Source: DYIB01 sp049320945
GTDB taxonomy: Bacteria > Pseudomonadota > Gammaproteobacteria > Burkholderiales > Rhodocyclaceae
NCBI GenBank assembly: GCA_049320945.1
Contig: JBMOQT010000354.1
Location: 1-33,968 of the forward strand
Reading direction: 5' to 3'
Length of the DNA stretch: 33,968 nucleotides
The notes beneath the pieces are model-generated. The model ran no database searches, was not told the origin of the DNA, and worked only from the letters and a program-made list of their open reading frames with translations. Shown here piece by piece: positions 1 to 6,922 of this stretch (the stretch's first letter is position 1; each line of letters begins with the position of its first letter). The translations under genes and the position numbers were made by a program.

Positions 1-123
1 GCCGATGCCCAGGGGCTCACCGACTTCTACGGTCTGCAGGCCCTGGCCTGTCGCGCCATGCTCGAAGGCGGCGAGGCACTGGTGCGGCTGCGCTACCGGC
101 GGCCGGACGACGGGCTGGCGGTG
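1..123 (+). pseudogene. Fragment resembling a lambda-type phage portal protein, fused in frame to PntB
   Basis: The frame is open from the left edge. The first 41 codons do not resemble PntB. They contain DFYGLQALACRAM, GGEALVRLR and RRPDDGLAV, which I recognise as the pattern around the conserved GE-F/L-VR block of lambda-family portal proteins, where RRPEDGLAV is normally followed by PLQLQ. After DGLAV the frame switches without a stop into PntB. The family call is from memory of the motif, not a search. The stretch is either a real recombination scar between a prophage gene and pntB, or a chimeric join in the assembly. The gene begins outside the window. Confidence 0.5.
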
Positions 124-555
124 GCGCGCGCGCAGCACGCCGTCAAAGAGCTGGCGCAAAAGCTCACCGACAAAGGCATCGGCGTCAAGTACGCCATCCA
201 CCCGGTGGCCGGACGCATGCCGGGGCACATGAACGTGCTGCTGGCCGAGGCCGAGGTGCCGTACGACCAGGTGTTCGAGATGGAAGATATCAACCCCGAG
301 TTCGGGCAAACCGACGTCGCCATCATCCTGGGCGCCAACGACGTCGTCAACCCGGCCGCGCTGCAAAAGGGTAGCCCCATCTACGGCATGCCGATCCTGG
401 AGGCCTACAAGGCGCGCACCGTCATCGTCAACAAGCGCTCGATGGCCACCGGCTACGCCGGGCTGGACAACGAGCTGTTCTACATGGACAAGACGATGAT
501 GGTGTTTGGCGACGCCAAGAAAGTGGTCGAGGACATCGTCAAGGCCATCGAGTGA
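115..555 (+). CDS. pntB: NAD(P) transhydrogenase subunit beta, C-terminal NADP-binding domain (partial)
   Basis: PntB is the membrane subunit of proton-translocating transhydrogenase, which uses the proton gradient to pass hydride from NADH to NADP+. Only domain III, the cytosolic NADP(H)-binding domain, is present. Diagnostic motifs are AQHAVKELA, HPVAGRMPGHMNVLLAEA, GANDVVNPAA, PIYGMPILEAYKA, KRSMATGYAG and MVFGDAKKVVEDI, ending normally at KAIE. The expected GYGMAVAQAQ start of the domain is replaced by DDGLAVARAQ, because the preceding codons come from a portal-like sequence. The membrane domain and any pntA are not in the window, so this copy would not make a working transhydrogenase if the join is real. 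The stop is followed at once by an IS3 remnant on the opposite strand. Confidence 0.9.
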   Translation: MAVARAQHAVKELAQKLTDKGIGVKYAIHPVAGRMPGHMNVLLAEAEVPYDQVFEMEDINPEFGQTDVAIILGANDVVNPAALQKGSPIYGMPILEAYKARTVIVNKRSMATGYAGLDNELFYMDKTMMVFGDAKKVVEDIVKAIE

Positions 556-751
556 CCTTGTCCCTGTTTCGTGGCGTTCTTAACCCCCGGCTCAGACGGC
601 ATTTTGCGCTGCGCCTCGTACCAGCGTTGCTCGAACTGCATCGGGCTGAGATAGCCCAGCGACGAATGCAGCCGGCGGTGATTGTAAAAAGCCACCCAGT
701 CCAGTACCGCCAGCCGGGCCTGCTCACGGGTAGCAAACTTGTGCCCGTGAG
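556..751 (-). pseudogene. IS3-family transposase (OrfB), C-terminal remnant
   Basis: Read on the minus strand this gives HKFATREQARLAVLDWV, then FYNHRRLHSSLGYLSP and MQFEQRWYEAQRK. This is the end of the DDE integrase domain of IS3-family OrfB, including the glutamate-region motif YN-RRLHSSLGYLSP. The frame is cut near 751 by the inverted repeat of the neighbouring IS21-like debris. At its other end it runs on into antisense pntB, so both ends are lost or degraded. Nothing upstream of about residue 225 of a usual OrfB remains. It has the same orientation as the IS3 remnant at 24.2-24.6 kb. Confidence 0.8.
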
Positions 752-820
752 GGTATTCCGGTTCATCGTGACCGATTTCGGCCCTGACCGGAATGACCGG
801 TCACGATGGGCTGGAATACC
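752..820. repeat. 23-bp near-perfect inverted repeat
   Basis: The arms are 752-774 and 798-820 and match at 20 of 23 positions. They share GGTATTCC and CATCGTGACCG, around a 23-bp spacer. The inner part, CATCGTGACCG, occurs again at 1094-1104 near the other end of the istB remnant. This fits the multiple terminal repeats of IS21-family elements. The pair may be two IS21-like ends brought together by deletion. Confidence 0.6.
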
Positions 821-1133
821 CACCATGGCAACGGCACCTTCGGCTCGTGGCTGCTGCGGCTGACCAAAACCGATGTGCTGCTGCTCGACGCCTGGGGCAT
901 GACCGCGCAGGCGCCAAGGCCACCCTCATCACCAGTCAGCAGCCGATCGAGCACTGGCACGCCTGGCTCGGCGACGCCACCATTGCCGACGCCATCCTGG
1001 ACCGCTTGATGCAACACCACCACCGCTCCACCCTCAGCGGCGAGTCGCTGCGTCAGAGCAAGAGAACCCCGAGAAAGGAGAAGAACGCCCCCTCATCGTG
1101 ACCGCCCCTCCTGCAAATACATCAGGGGCGACA
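821..1133 (+). mobile_element. istB: IS21-family remnant with broken istB
   Basis: IstB is the AAA+ helper ATPase of IS21 transposition. Two pieces are visible in different frames. The first (about 827-903) reads GNGTFGSWLLRLTKTDVLLLDAWGM, covering the Walker B region with the second Asp changed to Ala. The second (about 918-1101) reads AKATLITSQQPIEHWHAW, then DATIADAILDRLMQ and GESLRQ. The roughly 20 residues normally between them are missing and the frame shifts, so the gene is dead. The likely terminus is at 1133: read on the minus strand, the sequence starts TGTCGCCCCTGATG. No istA remains. The element separates the end of hoxJ from pntB. Confidence 0.75.
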
Positions 1134-1178
1134 ACCTAGAACCCCTTCCGAATGAATGGTACGGCTCGAGGGGGCAGG

Positions 1179-2594
1179 TCACCGGGACCGGGGGGCCTTG
1201 GAGCGTGATGGGTTCCCAGAACTCGCCTTGACCTCCTCCAGGCTACTTGAGCGAGAGCAGGGCCTGCCCAGAGGCAGGCTCAGGGTGAACAGGGCGCCGC
1301 CCTCCGGGGCGTTGGCAGCCTCCAGTCGGCCACCGTGTTTTTCCACTAAGCCGTAGCTGATGGTCAGCCCCAGGCCTGTGCCCTTGCCGACGGGCTTGGT
1401 GGTGAAGAAGGGTTCGAAGATGTGGGGTAGGTTTTCTGGCGGGATGCCCGGGCCGTTGTCCCGGAAGCGGATGACCACGCTGTCGCCGGCCCGCTCCGCT
1501 CTAATCTCCAGACGCGGCTTGGCCATCTCCGCGGTGGCGTCGCAGGCGTTCTGCACCAAGTTCATCACCACCTGCTGGATCTGGCCCGACGAACCCATTA
1601 CGTTAATGTGCTTGGGCAGGTCCAGGTCCACCTGAAAGCGCTCAGGCGAGGCTTTGCGCACCCAGTTCACGGAACGCTCGATGACCTCTGTCAGGTTGAA
1701 GGGCCGGGCCGGGTCCCGGTCCAACACTGAGAAGCGCTTCAGGTTGTCGACGATGTCCCGGGTGCGCTCCGCGCCCTCAATGGTGCCGTCCATGAGGGAT
1801 GGTAGGTCCTCCAGGATGTGGTCGATGCGCAGTTGGTTCCGCAGTCGGGCCAGTTCGTCCTTGTTGTGTTTGCCGTGCAGCAGGCGGATGTATTGACCCA
1901 GGCGCTCGACATAGCGCCGCAGTGCATGCACGTTACCCAGTACGAAACTGATGGGGTTGTTGAGCTCGTGGGCCACGCCCGCCACCAGCCGGCCCAGGGA
2001 CGCCATCTTCTCCGAGTGCAGCAGTTGCTGCTGGGTGCGTTTCAGGTCCTCGTGGGCTTCGTGCAGGGCCTGGTAAGCCCGGCGCAGTTCTCCCAGGGGG
2101 CGGCCAGTTAACACCATGCCCAGCGGGGCACCCTGGTGGTTATGGCGCGGCATGCAGTTGAAGGACACGGCCACGGGCACGTTGTCCGCGCCCAGGAGCT
2201 CCAGTTCACAATCCGCCAGGCCCTGCAGGCCTCGGGTGGCGAAGGAAAGGCGCGCTGCCGAACGTGTGGCCGTGTCCGGGAATAGGTCGAACAGGAAAGT
2301 GCCTACCAGTTCCGCCTCGGATTTGCCGGTGAAGTCGATGAGGGCCTGGTTTACCACCTCGATGCGGCCTTCCCGGTCGCACACCAGCAGCAGGTCCGAC
2401 ATGGAGGACAGCACCGACAGCACGAAGCGCTGGGACTCCTCCAGGGCGGCGTTCTTTTCCTCCAGGGCCACTTCGTACTTCAGCAGGTCGCTGTAGACCT
2501 CGTCCATCTTATGGATGACCTCGATCCAGACCTCCTCGTCATAGGTGGGGGAGGGCAGGGTGTCCGGGTCCAGGGAAGGTTTGGCGACGCCCAT
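1179..2594 (-). CDS. hoxJ: HoxJ/HupT sensor histidine kinase of the H2-sensing system
   Basis: A soluble 471-aa sensor kinase. Residues about 52-170 form a PAS domain. The H-box contains the phospho-accepting His209 in VAGVAHELNNP. The N-box NLVQNACDA and the G-boxes RDNGPGIPPENLPHIFEPFFTTK and GKGTGLGL complete an intact HATPase domain. There are no membrane segments. In C. necator and Rhodobacter, HoxJ/HupT binds the regulatory hydrogenase HoxBC and controls phosphorylation of HoxA/HupR. Here it is the last gene of the locus and directly follows hoxC, from which a MITE separates it. After SLPLG there is a 30-residue basic, serine-rich tail that runs up to the IS21 debris. The tail may be native or acquired when the IS landed. 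Confidence 0.95.
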   Translation of the reverse strand: MGVAKPSLDPDTLPSPTYDEEVWIEVIHKMDEVYSDLLKYEVALEEKNAALEESQRFVLSVLSSMSDLLLVCDREGRIEVVNQALIDFTGKSEAELVGTFLFDLFPDTATRSAARLSFATRGLQGLADCELELLGADNVPVAVSFNCMPRHNHQGAPLGMVLTGRPLGELRRAYQALHEAHEDLKRTQQQLLHSEKMASLGRLVAGVAHELNNPISFVLGNVHALRRYVERLGQYIRLLHGKHNKDELARLRNQLRIDHILEDLPSLMDGTIEGAERTRDIVDNLKRFSVLDRDPARPFNLTEVIERSVNWVRKASPERFQVDLDLPKHINVMGSSGQIQQVVMNLVQNACDATAEMAKPRLEIRAERAGDSVVIRFRDNGPGIPPENLPHIFEPFFTTKPVGKGTGLGLTISYGLVEKHGGRLEAANAPEGGALFTLSLPLGRPCSRSSSLEEVKASSGNPSRSKAPRSR

Positions 2595-2606
2595 GGTTTT
2601 AATCTA

Positions 2607-2750
2607 ACAGGCCGTTGAAAAACTGCTGCGGTAGGCCATCTGCGGCGTTGCGCGGTGCTCGCTCCCTCGCCTATCTGTTTGATATGTCTCGGTCGCTGTG
2701 CTCCGTGCGCCTTGCATCTGGCCATCCTCGCGACGTTTTTCAACGGCCTG
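2607..2750. repeat. 144-bp MITE-like element, copy 1
   Basis: The terminal inverted repeats are perfect over 16 bp (CAGGCCGTTGAAAAAC at the left, its complement at the right). CTA flanks both ends (2604-2606 and 2751-2753), as a target duplication would. An almost identical copy lies at 8862-9005, with the same length and five mismatches by eye. It contains no plausible gene, so it is probably mobilised in trans by an IS with matching ends. It fills the hoxC-hoxJ gap, and the right-hand CTA is the complement of the hoxC TAG stop, so it inserted exactly at the stop codon. Confidence 0.8.
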
Positions 2751-4187
2751 CTAATGGACTGTGCACACCATGCAGGGATCGAAGGACCGGACAACATGCT
2801 GCACTAGCAGGGGTGGATCCTCCGTCTCAGGGGCGGGGAGTCCGGCCAGGGCCTGCTCCAGGGCCCCGGGCGTGCCCTGATGGTCCCGGGGGGAGAAGTT
2901 CCAGGTGGTGGGGGCGATGATCTGGTAATTCGCGATGCGACCGTGCTTCACCACGAGCCAGTGACCCAGGGCGCCACGGGCCGCCTCCACTAGGCCCTTT
3001 GCCGTACCTTCGTCCGGCAGGCGGGCGTGGTGGCACCAGGGGGCCTTGGGTTCCAGTTGCCTGGCCCAGGCTTCCATGCGGGGCAGCACCAGGGCCAGTT
3101 CCAGCAACCGGGCCAGCACCCGGGCGGTGACGCTGCCTCCGTGGGTCCTTACCAGCTCGCGAATGACTGGATGACCCGCCACCATCTGCCGGGCCAGGGC
3201 GCCGGTTTCGGCCACGCAGCCGGAGTAGCGGGGCGCCTTGCACCAGGTATAGGCCCCGGGTTTGTCCGGCAAGGGCAGGGTCTGGCCCTGGGCTGGTGTG
3301 CGGGCGTCCCCCGCTAGCCAGGCATGGCTAAGGTCCTCCACGATGGCACCGGGTTCGAGGGGGTGGGCCTGGCCACCCTGCCACAGCCCGGAGGCGAACA
3401 GGTGGCCATCGTCCTCCTCGTAGGCGCCGTAGCTGAGGAATACGTCCGTTGCCCGGCCGGCCTTTTCCAGGCCCAGGTCCTCGGCCACTTCCAGGAAGAT
3501 GGCCAAGTCGCCATGCCTGTTCTTTCGCCACTCGGTTAGATCGGGAAGGCTGGCGAGGCCAGCTACGCTTTCCAGGCTGTCGTCGAACACGTGTAGCTCT
3601 AGGAAGCGGCGAAAGGCTCGTAGCAGGGTCGTGAGCTGCAGGCATTCCGCCTGTTCCAGGGGTTTGGCAGTGCCGCCGGGCTGCAGGCTCAGCGTATGGG
3701 GCCATTTGCCCGCCATGATGCCCATGAGGTGCATGAATGCCGCCCGGGCGGGCAGGACGTCCGCCGTGGCCGTGCCGCTGGTCGCCTTGAAGCGCTGTGC
3801 TACCCGCTCGAACCAGGGCCGGGTGGCATAGGCGTCCCGAGCGAAGTCCGGCATGAAGAATAGATAGAAGTGGCTCAGGTGGTCCGCCAGGTTCTCGCAG
3901 GCACTCACCAGGTTGAGGGCTAAGCGGCCGTTGTCCGACAAGGTCAGGCCGGAGAGTTCCCGCAGGGCTGCTGCCGCCGCCGTGCTCTGGGCCACGGAAC
4001 ATATACCGCAGATGCGGGGCACGATGACCAGGGCATCCGCCGGTGCCTTGCCTGCCAGCATGGGCTCAAAGCCCCGGTAGAGGGTGGAGTTTACGTAGGC
4101 GGCACTTATCCGACCGTCTTCCACCTCCAGGCGTACCTCCAGATCGCCTTCGACACGGTTGAAGGGACCGATCAGGCGGGTGGTCAT
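2751..4187 (-). CDS. hoxC: Regulatory [NiFe]-hydrogenase large subunit (H2 sensor)
   Basis: Holds the NiFe active site of the cytoplasmic H2 sensor and works with HoxB. The nickel-ligand motifs are RICGICS (Cys60, Cys63) and the C-terminal DPCMVCTVH. The protein ends at that His, with no cleavable C-terminal peptide, as is typical of HoxC/HupV and unlike HoxG. Ile62 and Phe110 (in HFYLF) are present. These are the two bulky residues known to narrow the gas channel in regulatory hydrogenases and keep O2 out. At 478 aa it has the family's normal length. It follows hoxB after 117 bp, which hold a hairpin repeat. The TAG stop abuts a MITE. Confidence 0.97.
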   Translation of the reverse strand: MTTRLIGPFNRVEGDLEVRLEVEDGRISAAYVNSTLYRGFEPMLAGKAPADALVIVPRICGICSVAQSTAAAAALRELSGLTLSDNGRLALNLVSACENLADHLSHFYLFFMPDFARDAYATRPWFERVAQRFKATSGTATADVLPARAAFMHLMGIMAGKWPHTLSLQPGGTAKPLEQAECLQLTTLLRAFRRFLELHVFDDSLESVAGLASLPDLTEWRKNRHGDLAIFLEVAEDLGLEKAGRATDVFLSYGAYEEDDGHLFASGLWQGGQAHPLEPGAIVEDLSHAWLAGDARTPAQGQTLPLPDKPGAYTWCKAPRYSGCVAETGALARQMVAGHPVIRELVRTHGGSVTARVLARLLELALVLPRMEAWARQLEPKAPWCHHARLPDEGTAKGLVEAARGALGHWLVVKHGRIANYQIIAPTTWNFSPRDHQGTPGALEQALAGLPAPETEDPPLLVQHVVRSFDPCMVCTVH

Positions 4188-4221
4188 GAAGGTCTCCGGT
4201 TGGGAATGGACGTGTCACTGG

Positions 4222-4266
4222 AATCCGCCCTAATCCGCCTTTTGCAAAGGAGGGTTAGGAGGATTT
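4222..4266. repeat. Imperfect palindromic repeat (family R, copy 1)
   Basis: A roughly 45-bp imperfect hairpin beginning AATCC and ending GGATT, centred on CCTTTTGCAAAGG, in the hoxB-hoxC gap. It resembles the second arm of the repeats at 6832, 8655 and 10134. This copy has only one hairpin. Confidence 0.65.
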
Positions 4267-4304
4267 GAGTTTGCATGAAATCCGTCCAGGCATCTCCGCT
4301 TCCA

Positions 4305-5327
4305 TCACTTCAGTCTAGTCTTTTTCACCGCCGGGGTCACAACCACATGTTCGGAGGTGGCGTTCTCCCGCACCCGCTTGGGGCTGGCGGACTTGGACAG
4401 GGTGGCCAGGGCTACGAACCAGGCCTTGGGCATGTCGCTGGGCAGGCCAATAGGAATGCCCGCCACCTTGGGGGTCTCGGTGAAAGGATGGCCTGGTTCC
4501 TCGAAACGTGGTTCTGTACAGGAGATGCACGGATAGCCGCCCCGCAGACAGGAGCCGCTGCCGTTCCACAGACGGGTGTTGCAGTCGGCGTGGGCCTGAG
4601 TGCCCTTGCAACCCATGTTTTCCATCATGCAGCCCAAGTCCCCGGCCTTCTCGGCGCTCGCCTTGAACTCGTAATACTCGTTGCGGGGGCAGCCGTGGTG
4701 TACCAGATGGTCGGCGAAGAAGCGGGGTCGGTGCAGGGCATCCAGATCGCTTTCCGTCAGCCGACCCAGGGAGATGGCCAGCAGGGTGTCCAGCACCCAG
4801 CCGGGGTGGGTGGGGCAGCCCGCCACATTCACCACCGGCAGGCCGGCGCCGGCACGGAAGCTAGAGGGCAACAGTCCCCCGGGGTGTTCGCCATGGAATT
4901 GCAGGCCGGTGGCGCCCACGCTGGGGCCGGTGATGCCGGCGCTGGTGATACCCCCGTAGGCGGCGCAGGTACCCACCGCCAGCACATGGGCGGCTCGGGT
5001 GGCCAGGGCCTCGACCCAGGCCATCATGGGCTTGCCCGTACCCGACAGCATGTGGAAACGGCCGGTGCCCGAGGGGCCCGTCATCACCGAGCCTTCCAGA
5101 CAGAGGATGTCCAGGCGTTTCCGGCCTTCGGCGCAGGCGCGAATGATGTCCAGGGCTTCGCCGCCGCTGGCCTCGGACAGGCTGGGGTGCCAAAGCAGGT
5201 GGATGCCCGCGTCCGTCAGGCGGTCCATGAGGGCCGGTTGTTCAGCGTTGAGCAGGGACATGGTGCAGCCACCACAGCCGCCGGACTGGAGCCAGAGGAG
5301 GTTGAGTTCAGGCATCGGGGTCTCCAT
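4305..5327 (-). CDS. hoxB: Regulatory [NiFe]-hydrogenase small subunit (H2 sensor)
   Basis: The iron-sulfur subunit of the HoxBC sensor. The N-terminus goes straight into LLWLQSGGCGGCTMSLL, the proximal-cluster motif, with no twin-arginine signal peptide. This marks a cytoplasmic regulatory enzyme, in contrast to HoxK. Further cluster cysteines are in VGTCAAYGG, NVAGCPTHPG, HGCPRNEYYEF, MGCKGTQAHADCNTRLWN and GGYPCISCTEP. Length (340 aa) is normal. Its start overlaps the end of hoxA by 20 bp, so the two are probably translationally coupled. The Met at residue 5 (MPELNLLW) is an alternative start. The lysine-rich tail after ASPKRV is the least conserved part. Confidence 0.96.
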   Translation of the reverse strand: METPMPELNLLWLQSGGCGGCTMSLLNAEQPALMDRLTDAGIHLLWHPSLSEASGGEALDIIRACAEGRKRLDILCLEGSVMTGPSGTGRFHMLSGTGKPMMAWVEALATRAAHVLAVGTCAAYGGITSAGITGPSVGATGLQFHGEHPGGLLPSSFRAGAGLPVVNVAGCPTHPGWVLDTLLAISLGRLTESDLDALHRPRFFADHLVHHGCPRNEYYEFKASAEKAGDLGCMMENMGCKGTQAHADCNTRLWNGSGSCLRGGYPCISCTEPRFEEPGHPFTETPKVAGIPIGLPSDMPKAWFVALATLSKSASPKRVRENATSEHVVVTPAVKKTRLK

Positions 5328-6774
5328 CCATTTCCCTGGGGCGCCCGCGCCGGCCCAGGGGCCGGGTCACCCCCAAGCGGTCCAGCTTGTTGCGCAGGCC
5401 CAGGCGGGTGAGGCCCAGTTCCGCCGCAGCCCGGGACAGGTTGCCCCTGTGGCGGGCCATGGCCTGGCGCAGGGCCTCGGCCTCCACCGCCTTCACCCGG
5501 CTGCGCAGGTCGTCCGACTGACCCTTGGGGGTCGGGCCGCTAAGGCCGTATGCCAAGGTCTCCATGCCCAGAAGGGGTCCGTCCGACATCACCAGCATGC
5601 GGCGGATCTCGTTTTGCAACTCCCGCACGTTGCCGGGCCAGGGGCGGGCTACCAGGTGATCCAACAACTCCGGGGTGAAACCCGTGGCCTTGCAGCCCAG
5701 TTCTTTCGCCGCTTGGGTGAGGATGGCCTGGGCCAGCAGGGGGATGTCCATGGGCCGTTCCCGCAAGGGTGGGACCCACATGGGTATCGTGGCCAGGCGG
5801 TAATACAGGTCTTCCCGAAAGCGCCCGGCCCGCACTTCTTCCGTCAGATCCCGATTGGTGGCGGCGATGACGCGAACGTCCACGGACTGGGCCCGGTTAC
5901 TGCCCAAGGGGCGGAATTCGCCTTCCTGCAGCACCCGCAGCAGCTTTATCTGGAAGGCCGGGGAGGTTTCGCCGATCTCGTCCAGGAACAGGGTGCCACC
6001 GTGGGCCAGCTGGAACAAGCCCACCCGGTTGTCGATGGCCCCGGTGTAGGCCCCCTTGCGATGGCCGAAGAGTTCGGATTCCAGCAGGGTGTCCGGCAGG
6101 GCGCCGCAGTTCTGCACCACGAAGGCATGGTCGGCGCGGCCGCTGGCGTAGTGGATGGCCCGTGCCAGCAATTCCTTGCCGGTACCGGATTCGCCCATCA
6201 GCAGGACGGATACGTCGTGACGTGCCACCTTGGCGATCTGCTCGCACAGGGACTGCATGGGGCTGTCCGGGGCCCGCACGATGCGTTCCAGGCTGAAGGC
6301 CTCCTTCACCCGGGCCCGGTTGGCCTCCACGTGCCTGCGTAGCACCGGCTCGGCGGCCCTCAGTTCCGCCGCCAGCAGGCAGTTCTCCTGCTGCAGGCGA
6401 TGCAACTCAGCGGCCCGCTTCAGGGTCAGCAGCAGCTGTTCCGGATGCCAAGGCTTGAGCAAGTACTGGTAGATACCCACCTCGTTGATGGCGGCGATGA
6501 TATCCTCGCTGTCCGTGTAGCCGGAGATGATGATACGTACCGTGTCAGGCCACTCCTGGCGCACTTGGCGCAGGAACTCCACGCCGCTGACTTCTGGCAT
6601 GCGCTGGTCCGTGAGCAGGATGTCGATGGCTTCCCGCTCCATGACGGCCCGGGCTTCGGCGGCGTTGGAGGCGGTGAAAACCCGGAAGTCTTCCTCCAGG
6701 GTCCGGCGCAGGGCTTCCTGGGAACGAACCTCGTCGTCGACGACCAGGACGGTGGCCAGGAGGGACGCGCTCAT
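5308..6774 (-). CDS. hoxA: HoxA/HupR NtrC-type activator of hydrogenase genes
   Basis: A sigma-54-dependent response regulator with three domains. The receiver domain occupies residues 1-125, with Asp56 in LLTDQRMPEVSG as the phosphorylation site and the acid pair VVDDE. The AAA+ domain occupies about 165-395, with Walker A GESGTGKE, GAYTGA in place of the usual GAFTGA sigma-54 loop, and GGTLFLDEIGE as Walker B. A Fis-type HTH lies at the C-terminus (NLSRAAAELGLTRLGLRNKL). In C. necator and Rhodobacter this family activates hydrogenase promoters in the unphosphorylated form when HoxBC and HoxJ report H2. The promoter upstream of hoxK is the likely target. Length is 488 aa. A hairpin repeat separates it from hoxX. 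Confidence 0.96.
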   Translation of the reverse strand: MSASLLATVLVVDDEVRSQEALRRTLEEDFRVFTASNAAEARAVMEREAIDILLTDQRMPEVSGVEFLRQVRQEWPDTVRIIISGYTDSEDIIAAINEVGIYQYLLKPWHPEQLLLTLKRAAELHRLQQENCLLAAELRAAEPVLRRHVEANRARVKEAFSLERIVRAPDSPMQSLCEQIAKVARHDVSVLLMGESGTGKELLARAIHYASGRADHAFVVQNCGALPDTLLESELFGHRKGAYTGAIDNRVGLFQLAHGGTLFLDEIGETSPAFQIKLLRVLQEGEFRPLGSNRAQSVDVRVIAATNRDLTEEVRAGRFREDLYYRLATIPMWVPPLRERPMDIPLLAQAILTQAAKELGCKATGFTPELLDHLVARPWPGNVRELQNEIRRMLVMSDGPLLGMETLAYGLSGPTPKGQSDDLRSRVKAVEAEALRQAMARHRGNLSRAAAELGLTRLGLRNKLDRLGVTRPLGRRGRPREMDGDPDA

Positions 6775-6831
6775 GGGTCAGGCCTCTCAACATCAACGGA
6801 TGGCGTGTTCGCGGGAGGACTCCCTTCCGTC

Positions 6832-6907
6832 ATCCCTTTTCCAAAGGGAGGGGCCCTTCGACCGAGGCCCGTGGCACCCTTCCCTTTGCAAAAGGGGGTT
6901 GCGGGAT
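6832..6907. repeat. Double-hairpin repeat (family R, copy 2)
   Basis: Two hairpins about 35 bp apart in the hoxX-hoxA gap: CCCTTT-TCC-AAAGGG at 6834-6848 and CCCTTT-GCA-AAAGGG at 6882-6896, followed by GGGATTTGAG. The same layout recurs at 8655-8735 and 10134-10220. It might act as a weak transcription or RNA-stability element, but its dispersal points to a selfish small repeat. Confidence 0.7.
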
Positions 6908-6922
6908 TTGAGAGGCGCGCCA

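Noticed and set aside
4275..6342. Long plus-strand open frames opposite hoxB and hoxA (378 and 447 codons)
   Set aside because: They are antisense to well-conserved genes, have Gly/Ala/Pro/His-rich compositions typical of high-GC shadow frames, and show no domain motifs.
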